Source: LMUY01 sp965199165
Lineage (GTDB): Bacteria; Pseudomonadota; Alphaproteobacteria; Acetobacterales; Acetobacteraceae
Assembly (NCBI GenBank): GCA_965199165.1
Contig: OZ240681.1
Span: 4,402,001 to 4,466,000, forward strand
Length of the DNA: 64,000 bases
Direction: 5' to 3'
Shown: positions 1 through 9,541 of the stretch, one piece after another
Layout: each line of letters starts with the position of its first letter
Numbering within the stretch: position 1 is the first letter of the stretch
The notes under the pieces: model-generated
The model's input: only the letters and a program-made list of their open reading frames with translations
Databases searched by the model: none
Told to the model about the DNA's origin: nothing
Position numbers and translations under genes: made by a program

Positions 1-874
1 AGTCGATCGCCTGCGCACAGGCCCGGCGCCACAGCGCGACGAGTGCGGCCGGGGTCAGATGCGGCAGGACCAGGGCCACGTCCAGCTCGGAAGCGGCGGC
101 CGTGGCCCGCCAGGCCTTCCGCAGCGGCGAGTCGGGCCGTGAGGCGAGCAGTTCGCTGGCGTCGGGCGTGGCGGGAAAGGCTGGGTCGCGCTGGCGCCGC
201 CCGGCCTCGTCCACGCTGCCGAAGGAAAACGCCGGCACCACCCCGGCAACGCCGAGCTGCTGCGCCACGTCGGCCACGCGGCGCCCATGCAGGCACACGG
301 CGTCGACCTGGTGGCTGGACAACGCATCGGTGGCCGCGGCCTCCGCCAACCCGAAGACCGGCACCCATGGCACGCCCAGCAAGTCCAACGCCAGCAGTGC
401 CGGCAGTTCCGGTCCGGCCGGGCCGGACGCCGCGATCCGCAGCGGGTTGCCGCCCGGGGCATGCGCGACCGGCACGCGGCTCATCAGCAGCCCCGGGGTG
501 ACGCCTGCCAGCGCCGGGATCCACTGCCCCACATCGAAGCGGGCGCGCGGGTCGCCGACCAGCCATGCCATCGCCGCACTGCCGGGCAGGAGCAGGGCGG
601 TGCCGCCGTCGGGCACGGCGCGTGCCTCGAACTGGTTGGCCCCCGTCACGCCGTCGGCGCCGCCGACCACGTCCTTGCGCAGCGCGGTGCCCGGTGGCAG
701 CGCCCGGCCCAGGCTTGGCGCCAGCCAGTCCGTCCATGTGTCCACCGGCCCGCCCTGCGGCCCGGCCACCAGCAGCGTGGCGCCCTCCGGGAACGAAGCC
801 GACGGCGCCGCGGCGGCCGTGGCGAGCGCCACCGCCGAACCCACGACCAGCCGGCGCGTCATCGTTTGCGTCAC
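1..874 (-). CDS. Tripartite tricarboxylate transporter (Bug/TctC-type) substrate-binding protein, 3' end outside window
   Basis: Reading the minus strand from GTG at 874 gives an open frame to the window edge (about 291 residues), so the C-terminus is missing. A GGAGGGG ribosome site lies 7 bases before this GTG; ATG at 862 is the alternative start. The N-terminus (TRRLVVGSAVALATAAAAPSAS) is an export signal with paired arginines. The stretch GPQGGPVDTWTDWLAP followed by GGADGVTGANQFEARAVPDG matches the first lobe of the Bug family, where the ligand carboxylate loop is usually GGxxD and the second segment ends in PDGxTLL. These periplasmic receptors bind carboxylates for TctAB permeases, or act as orphans. 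No tctA/tctB is visible, so the ligand cannot be named. Confidence 0.75.
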   Translation of the reverse strand, partial: MTQTMTRRLVVGSAVALATAAAAPSASFPEGATLLVAGPQGGPVDTWTDWLAPSLGRALPPGTALRKDVVGGADGVTGANQFEARAVPDGGTALLLPGSAAMAWLVGDPRARFDVGQWIPALAGVTPGLLMSRVPVAHAPGGNPLRIAASGPAGPELPALLALDLLGVPWVPVFGLAEAAATDALSSHQVDAVCLHGRRVADVAQQLGVAGVVPAFSFGSVDEAGRRQRDPAFPATPDASELLASRPDSPLRKAWRATAAASELDVALVLPHLTPAALVALWRRACAQAID

Positions 875-943
875 TTCGACACCCCTCCGGTGGGTTTCTT
901 TCCGGGCACTCGTAGCCCCGCCATGGCGCGTGTCAAACCGGCC

Positions 944-1459
944 TCATGAGTCGTAGGAAACCAGGGTCTCGAATGGCACGCCCAATTTGGCCTGGCCGCC
1001 GAGGAAGGCCAGTTCGATGAGGGCGGCCGCGCCCGACACCTCGGCGCCGACGCCCTGCAGCAGGGTGATGCCGGCCGCCATGGTCCCCCCGGTCGCCAAC
1101 AGATCGTCGACGATGACCACCCGCTGCCCCGGCGCCACCGCATCCGCCTGGATCTCCAGCCGGTCGGTGCCGTATTCCAGCGCGTAGTCGTGCCCGATCA
1201 CCTTGCCCGGCAGCTTGCCCCGCTTGCGCAGCATGACGAAGCCGCAGCCGAGCTTCAGCGCCAGCGGCGCCGCCAGCAGGAAGCCGCGCGATTCGATACC
1301 GGCCAGCAGATCCGGTTGCCACCGCCGCACGGCACGGGCCATCCGACCCATGGCGACCTGCCAGGCGTCCGGGTGCCGAAGCAAGGTCGAGACGTCGTAG
1401 AACAGGATGCCTGGCTTGGGGAAATCCGGGATGCTGGCGATGTGGTCCTTCAGGTCCAT
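944..1459 (-). CDS. apt: Adenine phosphoribosyltransferase
   Basis: The 171-residue protein is the usual length for APRT, which salvages adenine plus PRPP to AMP and pyrophosphate in the cytoplasm. The type I phosphoribosyltransferase signature VVIVDDLLATGGT is at residues 114-126. The N-terminal PDFPKPGILFYDV and the ESRGF loop (56-60) are typical of the adenine-specific family. The gene is preceded by the divergent DUF2842 gene, so its promoter should lie in the 66-bp gap at 1460-1525. It is followed 69 bases later by the receptor gene on the same strand, but no functional link is obvious. Confidence 0.97.
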   Translation of the reverse strand: MDLKDHIASIPDFPKPGILFYDVSTLLRHPDAWQVAMGRMARAVRRWQPDLLAGIESRGFLLAAPLALKLGCGFVMLRKRGKLPGKVIGHDYALEYGTDRLEIQADAVAPGQRVVIVDDLLATGGTMAAGITLLQGVGAEVSGAAALIELAFLGGQAKLGVPFETLVSYDS

Positions 1460-1525
1460 GGCTTTGTCCTCGCGATCTCGGGCGGCCCCTATAGCGGGGA
1501 CCGCACCGTTGCGCTAACCGGCCGC

Positions 1526-1714
1526 ATGTCCCGACCTGTCGCCGCCACGATCCTGGGTATCGCGTTCGTCATCTTTTACGTCGCTGCCGCCATTACCTTG
1601 CCCGACGTGCTGCCAAAACACTGGGCGGTCCAGGCGGCCTATTTCCTGATCGCTGGCGTGGCATGGGTGTGGCCCGTCCGCTGGCTCATGCTGTGGAGCG
1701 TAGGCCGCAGGTAA
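1526..1714 (+). CDS. DUF2842 family small membrane protein
   Basis: A 62-residue protein starting MSRPVAATILGIAFV. It has two hydrophobic segments (about residues 5-25 and 34-55) joined by a short polar turn, with the YFLIAGVAWVWP stretch typical of DUF2842, a family of tiny inner-membrane proteins in Alphaproteobacteria. Function is unknown. It is divergent from apt; 21 bases separate its stop from the protease start. I chose the ATG at 1526 because the same frame extends upstream into apt antisense sequence without a plausible membrane protein N-terminus. Family call is by pattern, from memory of the domain's shape. Confidence 0.7.
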   Translation: MSRPVAATILGIAFVIFYVAAAITLPDVLPKHWAVQAAYFLIAGVAWVWPVRWLMLWSVGRR

Positions 1715-1735
1715 TGTCCGGCTAGGGCTTCAATT

Positions 1736-3943
1736 ATGCGTGACAGCTTGACCAATCATCGATACCTTGGCCAGAATCATTCCGGTGTCGAAATGACATA
1801 TCATTTGTTATCGAATGGCCTGTTCGTCGACGACGCCGTCGACAACGATCCGAGCGCTCCTTACGGCACCGACGACGTTGCCTCATCAGGCCCGAGCAGC
1901 CAGTCCAGCACGGCTACCTCGGGCGACTCGCCCCACGGCGGCGAACCTGGCCAGACGCCCACGGTCGCGCCGAACACCGCCGAGGTGAGCTTCCTCACCG
2001 GCGTGGGGTCGAACGGGGTTTTGACGGCGCAATCCTACTGGGGGGCGACCGGCGCCCACAAGTGGATCAACAACTCCCCCTCGAGCACGAGCGGCCCTGC
2101 AGGCGTCGGCGGTGGAACCGTCACCTACTACTTCGACCCAGCATCGAACTGGACCGCCAGCGAGCAGGCCTCGCTTGCTGGCGGACTGTCGCTCTGGTCT
2201 GCGGTAGCCAACATCCAGTTCGCGCAGACCGGCACCGCGGCTGGAGCGGACGTCACGTTCACCCGCAACAGCCTGAACGAGGCGAACACCACCAACCCGT
2301 CCTATGCCGGCAGCGGCAGCAACCTTGGCGCAGATATCGGTGGGGCGGTCATCACCATCGATGACCGCGGCGGCTTCGGCTACATCGACTCGTTCTCCAG
2401 CGGCGGTGGCTACGGCTATGACACCGTCGTGCATGAGGAAGGCCACCTGCTCGGCCTCGGCCATGGCGGCGACTACAACTTTCAAGTCAATCCGGCAACG
2501 CAACAAAACGGCCCGTTCGACAGCCGGCTTTGGACGCTGATGTCCTATATACAGCCGGACAAGACGAGTGCGGAATACTATAGCTCGTACCCGGTCACCG
2601 GCACGAGTTGGGGCACGACCAGCGACGGCTACAGTCGCGCGCCCTATACATGGATGCCGCTGGACATCCTGGCGGCGCAGCAGATCTATGGTGTAGCCAC
2701 CGTCACGCCGCTGTCGGGCGGCCAGGTGTTCGGGTTCGACACCAACATCGCCGCCTCCAGCGGGATCCGGCCGTATTTCGACTTCACGGTCGACACCACG
2801 CCCGTGATCACGCTGTACGATACCGGCGGCGGCAACACGCTTGACCTGTCGGGATACGCGACCAACAGCACGGTCGACATACGGGATGGGCATTTCAGCA
2901 GCGTCGCCGGGCTGACGAACAACGTCGCCATTGCCTACGGCACCCATATCGACACGGCCATCGGCGGGTCGGGCAATGACGTCTTCCAAGTGAATGCCGA
3001 CAACGACGCGATCAACGGCGGCGGCGGCAACAACACCGTGACCTTCCTCGGCAATTTCGCCGATTACGTGATCTCCAAGGCTGCCAACCTCAGCGTCACG
3101 ATCCGCGACTCGAACACCGCGCGGGGCGGGATCGACACGCTGACCAATATCCAGACACTGCAGTTCGCGGACAGATCGGTCCAGACCCTGACGTTGCCGG
3201 TAGCGGACCCGCTGTTCAACGTCGCCTACTACCTGACGAACAACCCGGACGTGGCGAAGGCCGGGGTCGATCCTTACCAGCATTACGAGCAATATGGCGG
3301 GTTCGAAGGGCGCGACCCGGACGCGTATTTCGACTCGAACTACTACCTGGCGCAGAACCCGGACGTGAAGGCGTCAGGCGAGAATCCGCTGCAGCACTTC
3401 GAGACCTTCGGGTATCTCGAAGGCCGGGCGCCGAGCCTGCTGTTTTCGGACGCCTCCTACCTCGACGCCTACCCGGACGTGAAAGCGGCGGGGGTCGACC
3501 CGCTTGTCCATTACCTCCAATTCGGCCAGGCAGAGGGTCGCATGGCGTTCCTTTCGGGCGGCGCCGACCCGGCGGACCCGCTGGTCAATCCCACCTATTA
3601 CGACCCCCAACTCGGCGCCACGCTGCTACCGACCGGAACGCCGGCGCAGCAGCAGGCGGCCTACAGCTACGACACCGTCGGCTGGCACGAGTTGCTGAAC
3701 CCCGACACCCTGTTCAACACCAGCTATTACCTGTCCCACAACCCGGACGTCGCCGCCGCCGGCATCGACCCGCTGCTGCATTACGAGACGTTCGGCTGGA
3801 AGGAAGGGCGCGATCCATCCGCCGCGTTCGACACGAACAAGTATCTCGCGGCCTACCCCGATGTGCGCAACGCCGGCATCGATCCGTTGCTGCATTACAT
3901 CCAGAACGGCCAGGCGGAGGGACGGCAAACCTTCTCGGTGTGA
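1736..3943 (+). CDS. Secreted M10 (serralysin-like) zinc metalloprotease with C-terminal NPDV repeats
   Basis: 735 residues. The metzincin zinc site HEEGHLLGLGHGG has ligands H233, H237 and H243 with catalytic E234; the Met-turn LMSY follows with M269. After the catalytic domain an RTX-like GGSGNDVF motif sits near residue 410. From residue 494 there are five about 40-residue repeats of the pattern F-x3-YYLxxNPDVxxAGxDPLxHYxxxGxxEGRDP, three then a 50-residue spacer then two. Serralysins normally end in long RTX calcium-binding arrays; here most of that is replaced by NPDV repeats, which occur on surface and secreted proteins. No N-terminal signal peptide is seen, so type I (C-terminal signal) secretion is inferred; no T1SS genes are nearby. 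ATG 1736 and ATG 1793 are both possible starts; neither has a strong ribosome site. Confidence 0.88.
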   Translation: MRDSLTNHRYLGQNHSGVEMTYHLLSNGLFVDDAVDNDPSAPYGTDDVASSGPSSQSSTATSGDSPHGGEPGQTPTVAPNTAEVSFLTGVGSNGVLTAQSYWGATGAHKWINNSPSSTSGPAGVGGGTVTYYFDPASNWTASEQASLAGGLSLWSAVANIQFAQTGTAAGADVTFTRNSLNEANTTNPSYAGSGSNLGADIGGAVITIDDRGGFGYIDSFSSGGGYGYDTVVHEEGHLLGLGHGGDYNFQVNPATQQNGPFDSRLWTLMSYIQPDKTSAEYYSSYPVTGTSWGTTSDGYSRAPYTWMPLDILAAQQIYGVATVTPLSGGQVFGFDTNIAASSGIRPYFDFTVDTTPVITLYDTGGGNTLDLSGYATNSTVDIRDGHFSSVAGLTNNVAIAYGTHIDTAIGGSGNDVFQVNADNDAINGGGGNNTVTFLGNFADYVISKAANLSVTIRDSNTARGGIDTLTNIQTLQFADRSVQTLTLPVADPLFNVAYYLTNNPDVAKAGVDPYQHYEQYGGFEGRDPDAYFDSNYYLAQNPDVKASGENPLQHFETFGYLEGRAPSLLFSDASYLDAYPDVKAAGVDPLVHYLQFGQAEGRMAFLSGGADPADPLVNPTYYDPQLGATLLPTGTPAQQQAAYSYDTVGWHELLNPDTLFNTSYYLSHNPDVAAAGIDPLLHYETFGWKEGRDPSAAFDTNKYLAAYPDVRNAGIDPLLHYIQNGQAEGRQTFSV

Positions 3944-3971
3944 TTCCGGCAGGTGGGGAACCACCGGCTGC

Positions 3972-4011
3972 CCTTCACAGAAGGGTCATTTTCCTGTCAC
4001 TGTGCTGAAAC
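3972..4011 (+). promoter_or_regulatory. Candidate PHO box (PhoB-binding tandem heptamers) before ugpB
   Basis: Four heptamers repeat every 11 bases: CCTTCAC (3972-3978), GGGTCAT (3983-3989), CTGTCAC (3994-4000) and CTGAAAC (4005-4011), each followed by a 4-base spacer. The third matches the PhoB half-site CTGTCAT/C perfectly; the others match at 4-5 of 7 positions. The block lies 46 bases before the ugpB start. In E. coli and several Alphaproteobacteria ugp is phosphate-starvation induced through PhoB, so position and periodicity both fit. No PhoB/PhoR gene is in the window. Confidence 0.6.
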
Positions 4012-4057
4012 GATGGGGCCCTACCCCGCAGTGCACCACGACGGTTGAGGAACTCCG

Positions 4058-5392
4058 ATGCAACGCCGCACTCTTCTCTCGGGCGCCGCCGCCCTGGCAA
4101 TGACGCCGGTCCTGCAGGCCCGCGCCCAGGCAGGCAAGACCCGCGTCGTGTTCTGGCACGCCATGACGGCCGCGTTGGCGGAGGAGGTGAACCGCCTCGC
4201 CACCGCGTTCAACGCGTCGCAGGCGCAGTACGAGGTGCAGCCCGTCTTCAAGGGGAGCTATGCGGAGACGCTGACCGCCGCCATCGCCGCCTATCGCGCC
4301 GGGCAGGCGCCCAACCTGGTGCAGGTGTTCGAGGTCGGGACCGGCACCATGCTGGCAGCCGGCGCCGCGGTGAAGCCGGCCTGGCAGCTGATCCAGGAGA
4401 CCGGGGCCGACATCAAGCCGGACGCCTACATCCCCGCCGTCCGCGGCTATTACAGCCTGGCCGACGGCCGCATGGCCTCCGTGCCGTTCAACTCCTCCAC
4501 CGCCGTGATGTGGATCAATGCGGACGCGTTCGAGAAGGCCGGGCTCGACCCGGCCAAGCCGCCCGCGACCTATGACGACCTGACCCATGCGGCCGACGCG
4601 CTGAAGAGCAAGGGCGGCACGCCGATCGTCATCTCCTCCGGCTGGTTCTCCTGGATCCACCTGGAGGAATACGCCGCCATCCACAACATCGCCTTCGCCA
4701 CGGAAGGCGACGGGTTCAGCGGGTTGGGCGCGCAGCTGGAGGTCAACAAGCCGGATTTCGTCAAGCAGCTGCAGCGCTTCCTCGACTGGCAGAAGGACGG
4801 CCTGTTCAAGTACGGAGGGCGGGACAACGCCGCGGACTCCGTGTTCCTCTCCGGCCAGGCCGCCATCGGCTTCAACAGTTCCGGCGAGCGTGGCGACCTG
4901 ATCAAGAGCGCCCAGTTCAAATGGGCGCCCGCCTTCCTGCCCTACGACCCGGCGATCGTGGCCTCGCCGATCAACTCCATCATCGGCGGCGCCAGCATCT
5001 GGGCGATGACGGCGCCGAACCGCCCGGCGGACGAGTACAAGGCCTCGGCGGCCTTCCTCGCCTTCCTCGCCCAGCCGGAGAACGCCGCCTCCTGGCACCA
5101 GCACACGGGCTATGTGCCGGTGACGCTTGCCGGGTACGAGCTGTCCAAACAGCAAGGCTACTACGCCAAGAACGCCGGCACCGAGCTGCCGATCCAGCAA
5201 CTGACCCGCGGGACGGTGACGGAGAACAGCCGCGGCCTGCGGCTGGGCCGGCTGCCGGAAATCCGCAACATCCTCTACGAGGAGGTGGAGAAGGCGCTGC
5301 AAGGCCAGCAGACGGCACAGGCGGCCCTGGACAGCGCCGCCAGCCGGGGCAACCGGGTGCTGCGCGAATTCGAGAAATCCGTCCGGACCTGA
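4058..5392 (+). CDS. ugpB: sn-glycerol-3-phosphate ABC transporter, periplasmic binding protein
   Basis: 444 residues, family 1 solute-binding protein. It starts at ATG 4058 behind GAGGA with 6-base spacing. The N-terminus MQRRTLLSGAAALAMTPVLQARAQ is a cleavable signal (A-R-A cleavage site) with twin arginines, so Tat export is possible. The conserved start VVFWHAMTAALAEEVNRL and the later YGGRDNAADSVFLSGQAA and LPYDP segments are typical of UgpB, which binds glycerol-3-phosphate or glycerophosphodiesters. It heads a four-gene operon with two permeases and the ATPase, and the candidate PHO box is directly upstream. Confidence 0.95.
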   Translation: MQRRTLLSGAAALAMTPVLQARAQAGKTRVVFWHAMTAALAEEVNRLATAFNASQAQYEVQPVFKGSYAETLTAAIAAYRAGQAPNLVQVFEVGTGTMLAAGAAVKPAWQLIQETGADIKPDAYIPAVRGYYSLADGRMASVPFNSSTAVMWINADAFEKAGLDPAKPPATYDDLTHAADALKSKGGTPIVISSGWFSWIHLEEYAAIHNIAFATEGDGFSGLGAQLEVNKPDFVKQLQRFLDWQKDGLFKYGGRDNAADSVFLSGQAAIGFNSSGERGDLIKSAQFKWAPAFLPYDPAIVASPINSIIGGASIWAMTAPNRPADEYKASAAFLAFLAQPENAASWHQHTGYVPVTLAGYELSKQQGYYAKNAGTELPIQQLTRGTVTENSRGLRLGRLPEIRNILYEEVEKALQGQQTAQAALDSAASRGNRVLREFEKSVRT

Positions 5393-5416
5393 CCTCGCGC
5401 CAGCGCGGCCCCTGTT

Positions 5417-6289
5417 ATGCGCCGCACGATCTTTCCCGGTTGGGTGCTGCCCGCCTGCCTCGTCCTGCCGCAGCTGGCACTGACGGCCGTGTTCTTCCTG
5501 CTGCCAGCCGGTGAGGCGATCCTCTCGAGCGTGACGCGGACCGACCCCTTCGGCCTGTCCTCCGTCTTCGTCGGGCTCGAGAACTTCGCCGACCTGTTCG
5601 GCGACCCGCTCTACCTCGAGACGATCGAGCGTACGGTCGGCTTCGTCGTCGCCGTCTGCGTGCTGTCGATGGGCACGGCGCTGTTGCTGGCCGTGCTGGT
5701 GGAGGGGGTGGTCCGCGGCCGCGGCTTCTACCGCACGATGCTGATCTGGCCCTATGCGGTGGCGCCGGCGGTGGCCGCAGTGGTCTGGCTGTTCCTGCTG
5801 CATCCGCAGATCGGCCTGTTCGGCCGCTGGCTGAACCACGCCTTCGGCTGGGACTACCAGCTGAACGGCTTCCAGGCGATGCTGCTCGTGGTGCTGGCCA
5901 GCGCGTGGAAGCAGGTCAGCTACAACTTCATCTTCTTCGTCGCCGGCCTGCAATCCGTGCCGAAGACGATCACGGAGGCCGCCCGCATGGACGGCGCCCG
6001 CGGCCTGCACCGGTTCCGCACGATCACCCTGCCGCTGCTGATGCCGACGATCTTCTTCCTGGTCGTGGTCAACGTCGTCTATTCGGCCTTCGACACGTTC
6101 GGCGCGATATGGGCGCTGACCCAGGGCGGCCCAGGAAAGGCCACGGAGACGCTCCTGGTGAAGGTGTACCGGGACGGCGTGATCAACCTCGACTTAGGCT
6201 CGTCCTCAGCGCAGTCGGTGGTGCTGATGCTGGGGGTGATCGTGCTGACGTCGGTGCAGTTCCGCGCCATGGGACGCAAGGCGCGGTGA
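5417..6289 (+). CDS. ugpA: sn-glycerol-3-phosphate ABC transporter permease UgpA
   Basis: 290 residues with about six transmembrane helices. The permease EAA loop EAARMDGARGLHRFRTITLPLL, which docks onto the ATPase, is near residue 190. It lies 24 bases after ugpB; its stop TGA overlaps the GTG of ugpE, so the two permeases are translationally coupled. With UgpE it forms the inner-membrane channel of the uptake system. The ALTQGGPGKATETL stretch before the last helices is the usual MalF/UgpA-type sequence. Confidence 0.95.
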   Translation: MRRTIFPGWVLPACLVLPQLALTAVFFLLPAGEAILSSVTRTDPFGLSSVFVGLENFADLFGDPLYLETIERTVGFVVAVCVLSMGTALLLAVLVEGVVRGRGFYRTMLIWPYAVAPAVAAVVWLFLLHPQIGLFGRWLNHAFGWDYQLNGFQAMLLVVLASAWKQVSYNFIFFVAGLQSVPKTITEAARMDGARGLHRFRTITLPLLMPTIFFLVVVNVVYSAFDTFGAIWALTQGGPGKATETLLVKVYRDGVINLDLGSSSAQSVVLMLGVIVLTSVQFRAMGRKAR

Positions 6290-7107
6290 GCCGCGCCCTC
6301 ACCCACGCGTTCCTCATCCTCGGCGTCTTGCTCTTCGCCCTCCCGCTCTGGATGATCCTCGCCGGGTCGACGCAATCACCCGGCGCCATCGCGCGGGGCG
6401 ACCTGTCGCTGGTGCCGAACCTGTCCGGCCTTGGCGTCTATGCCGACGTGCTCACCCGCGGCGGCGCCGGGGCGCAGCCGGTGTGGCGGATGCTGCTGAT
6501 CTCCTTCGGCATGGCGCTGACGATCGCAGTCGGCAAGATCGTCATCTCCGTCCTGTCGGCCTACGCGGTCGCGTTCTTCCGCTTCCCGCTACGGATGGTG
6601 GCGTTCTGGATCATCTTCATCACGCTGATGCTGCCGCCCGAGGTCCGCATCATCCCGACCTTCGACGTGATCGCCGGGTTCGGCATGATCAACACGTTCG
6701 GCGGCCTCACCGTGCCGCTCATGGCGTCGGCCACCGCGACGCTGCTGTTCCGCCAGGTGTTCCTGGTGGTGCCGGACGAACTGATGGAGGCGGCGCGCAT
6801 GGACGGCGCCGGGCCGTGGCGGTTCCTGCGCGACATCCTGCTGCCGGTCTCCGCCGGGAACGTGGCGGCGCTGTTCGTCATCCTGTTCGTGTTCGGCTGG
6901 AACCAATACCTCTGGCCGCTGCTGGTCGCGACCGACCCGCGATTGGATACGATCGTGATCGGCATCGTGAAGATGATCGGCGTCGACACCTCCGTCGAAT
7001 GGAACCGCGTCATGGCGGTCGCGGTGCTCGCGATGCTGCCGCCGGTCGCCGTGGTGCTGTTGATGCAACGCTGGTTCGTCGCCGGCTTGACCGAAGGCGA
7101 GAAGTAG
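6286..7107 (+). CDS. ugpE: sn-glycerol-3-phosphate ABC transporter permease UgpE
   Basis: 273 residues beginning VSRALTHAFLILGVLLFALPLW. The GTG at 6286 overlaps the ugpA stop (GTGA); the frame continues upstream only as ugpA antisense-frame noise, so the long upstream extension is rejected. Six transmembrane segments and the MalG-type EAA loop EAARMDGAGPWRFLRDILLP are present. It ends with TAG directly abutting the ugpC ATG. It pairs with UgpA to form the membrane channel. Confidence 0.95.
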   Translation: MSRALTHAFLILGVLLFALPLWMILAGSTQSPGAIARGDLSLVPNLSGLGVYADVLTRGGAGAQPVWRMLLISFGMALTIAVGKIVISVLSAYAVAFFRFPLRMVAFWIIFITLMLPPEVRIIPTFDVIAGFGMINTFGGLTVPLMASATATLLFRQVFLVVPDELMEAARMDGAGPWRFLRDILLPVSAGNVAALFVILFVFGWNQYLWPLLVATDPRLDTIVIGIVKMIGVDTSVEWNRVMAVAVLAMLPPVAVVLLMQRWFVAGLTEGEK

Positions 7108-8156
<1,049 letters not shown>

Positions 8157-8160
<4 letters not shown>

Positions 8161-8235
8161 GGCGGACGAGCGCAGAGGCTAGCAAGAAGTAGGCTCGCCT
8201 CGCGCTCGGTAGGTGCAAATCCTACAGCGCCCTAC
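8157..8235. repeat. Intergenic palindromic (REP-like) element at the end of ugpC
   Basis: An outer 8-bp stem GTAGGGCG (8157-8164) / CGCCCTAC (8228-8235) encloses two hairpins. The first is long: GAGCGC plus GAGGC (8168-8173, 8175-8179) pair with GCCTC plus GCGCTC (8197-8207) with one bulged A. The second is GTAGG/CCTAC (8209-8213, 8221-8225) around the loop TGCAAAT. It could act as a transcription terminator or 3' mRNA stabiliser for ugpBAEC. The GTAGGG..CCCTAC ends resemble the element at 18031-18118, so both may belong to one repeat class. Confidence 0.6.
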
Positions 8236-8259
8236 GACGATGCCAGGCTTGGGATTTCT

Positions 8260-8336
8260 TGGTCGGAGCGAGAGGATTCGAACCTCCGGCCTCTGGCTCC
8301 CGAAGCAAGCGCTCTACCAGGCTGAGCTACGCTCCG
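8260..8336 (-). tRNA. tRNA-Pro (anticodon CGG)
   Basis: 77 nucleotides including an encoded CCA. The acceptor stem CGGAGCG/CGCTCCG pairs fully with discriminator A. The D-arm GCTC-AGCCTGGTA-GAGC, anticodon loop TTCGGGA (anticodon CGG) and T-arm GGAGG-TTCGAAT-CCTCT are present. One oddity is the anticodon stem CTTGC/GCCAG, which has a T-C mismatch in the middle pair (29-41). The overall match to bacterial tRNA-Pro is still strong. Confidence 0.95.
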
Positions 8337-8377
8337 ACCGAGTGCGCCGTATAGCTGCGGCCGGGCACGGCCGCAAG

Positions 8378-8962
8378 CTATGCGCGTGCGGCATCCACCC
8401 GCCGTCGCGGCGGCAGCGTCAGCAGCCGGCGCAGGACGGCCGGCACGTCGGGCAACACCTCGTACAGGGCGCGGCTGGACGCGTCGGCGAAGCCGTCGGC
8501 GATGAAACCGTTGAGCACGGCGATCAGCGCCGTCGCCCATCCGTTGACGTTGGCGATCAGGATCGGTCGGTCGTGCAACCCGAGCTGCCGCCAGGTGATG
8601 ATCTCGACCGTCTCGTCCAACGTGCCCAGCCCGCCGGGCAGGCTCACGAAGGCGTCCGCATCCTCCGCCATCAGCGCCTTGCGGCTGTGCATGCTGTCGG
8701 TGATCCGCAGGTCGGATACGCCGGGATGCGCCACCTCCTGCCGGCACAGGAACTCCGGGATGATCCCGGTCACCGTCCCGCCGGCGGCGATCGCGCCGTC
8801 CGCCACCGCGCCCATGAGGCCGACGCGCCCACCGCCATAGACGAGCCGGATGCCGGACGTGGCCAGGCCGCGGCCCAGCGCCTCGGCGGCCGAGCGCCAA
8901 GCCGGGTCGGTGCCGACGCGTGCCCCGCAGAACACGACGACGGCGCTGATGTTGGCTGGCAC
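8378..8962 (-). CDS. LOG family (TIGR00730) cytokinin riboside 5'-monophosphate phosphoribohydrolase-like protein
   Basis: 194 residues from GTG 8962, which has AAGGAG 8 bases upstream; the frame runs on further upstream but without a credible protein. The family motifs are clear: FCGARVG near the N-terminus, YGGGRVGLMG for phosphate binding, and PGGLGTLDE (the PGGxGTxxE catalytic motif). Members release free base from nucleoside 5'-monophosphates, such as AMP or cytokinin nucleotides, and were long misnamed lysine decarboxylases. The gene is divergent from cytochrome c', with 124 bases between the starts; no pathway partner is visible. Confidence 0.9.
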   Translation of the reverse strand: MPANISAVVVFCGARVGTDPAWRSAAEALGRGLATSGIRLVYGGGRVGLMGAVADGAIAAGGTVTGIIPEFLCRQEVAHPGVSDLRITDSMHSRKALMAEDADAFVSLPGGLGTLDETVEIITWRQLGLHDRPILIANVNGWATALIAVLNGFIADGFADASSRALYEVLPDVPAVLRRLLTLPPRRRVDAARA

Positions 8963-9086
8963 CGGCGATGCTCCTTTCGACCCGCGGACGGTCTGCCGGG
9001 AAACCAGCCGACTGTCATGCGGTTTTCCTTGGCTCGACGCGGCAACTGGTGACACGATCGTGAGGTAGCTTGGGAGAGGCATATCG

Positions 9087-9539
9087 ATGCGGGCATTCGT
9101 GTTGGGCAGCTTGGCTTTGGGGCTCGGTGCCGTCGGCTTCGCCCGTGCGGCGGACCTGGCGGTGAAGCCGGATGCGATCATCGCCGGGCGCCAAGCGGCT
9201 TTCGACCTGCAGGGGGGCGTGTTCGCCGCCATGAAGGCGACCGTGGACGCCGGCGGTTCGGTCAAGCCGTTGACCGACGGCGCCAAGGGCCTGGTGAGCT
9301 GGGGCACGGCGCTGCCGGGCATGTTCCCGGTCGGCACCGAGAGCGGGCACAACACCAAGGCCAAGCCGGAAGTCTGGTCGGACAGCGCAGGCTTCGCCAA
9401 GGCAGCGGCCGATTTCGAGGCCGCGGCCGTAAAGCTCGCGGCTCTGGCGGATGCCGACGACAAGGCAGGCTTTGCCGACCAGTTCAAGGCCACCGGCGCC
9501 ACCTGCGGCGCCTGCCATCGGCAGTTCCGCGCGCGCTGA
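9087..9539 (+). CDS. Cytochrome c' (class II c-type cytochrome)
   Basis: 150 residues. Signal peptide MRAFVLGSLALGLGAVGFARAA, then a four-helix-bundle type sequence with a single haem motif CGACH at residues 140-144, immediately before the C-terminus. C-terminal CxxCH is the hallmark of cytochrome c' / c-556 proteins, periplasmic haem proteins that bind NO or CO or carry electrons. GGGAGAGG precedes the ATG by 7 bases. The convergent cytochrome b561 gene ends 2 bases from its stop; a periplasmic c-type protein beside a membrane b-type cytochrome suggests an electron-transfer pair. Confidence 0.93.
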   Translation: MRAFVLGSLALGLGAVGFARAADLAVKPDAIIAGRQAAFDLQGGVFAAMKATVDAGGSVKPLTDGAKGLVSWGTALPGMFPVGTESGHNTKAKPEVWSDSAGFAKAAADFEAAAVKLAALADADDKAGFADQFKATGATCGACHRQFRAR

Positions 9540-9541
9540 TC

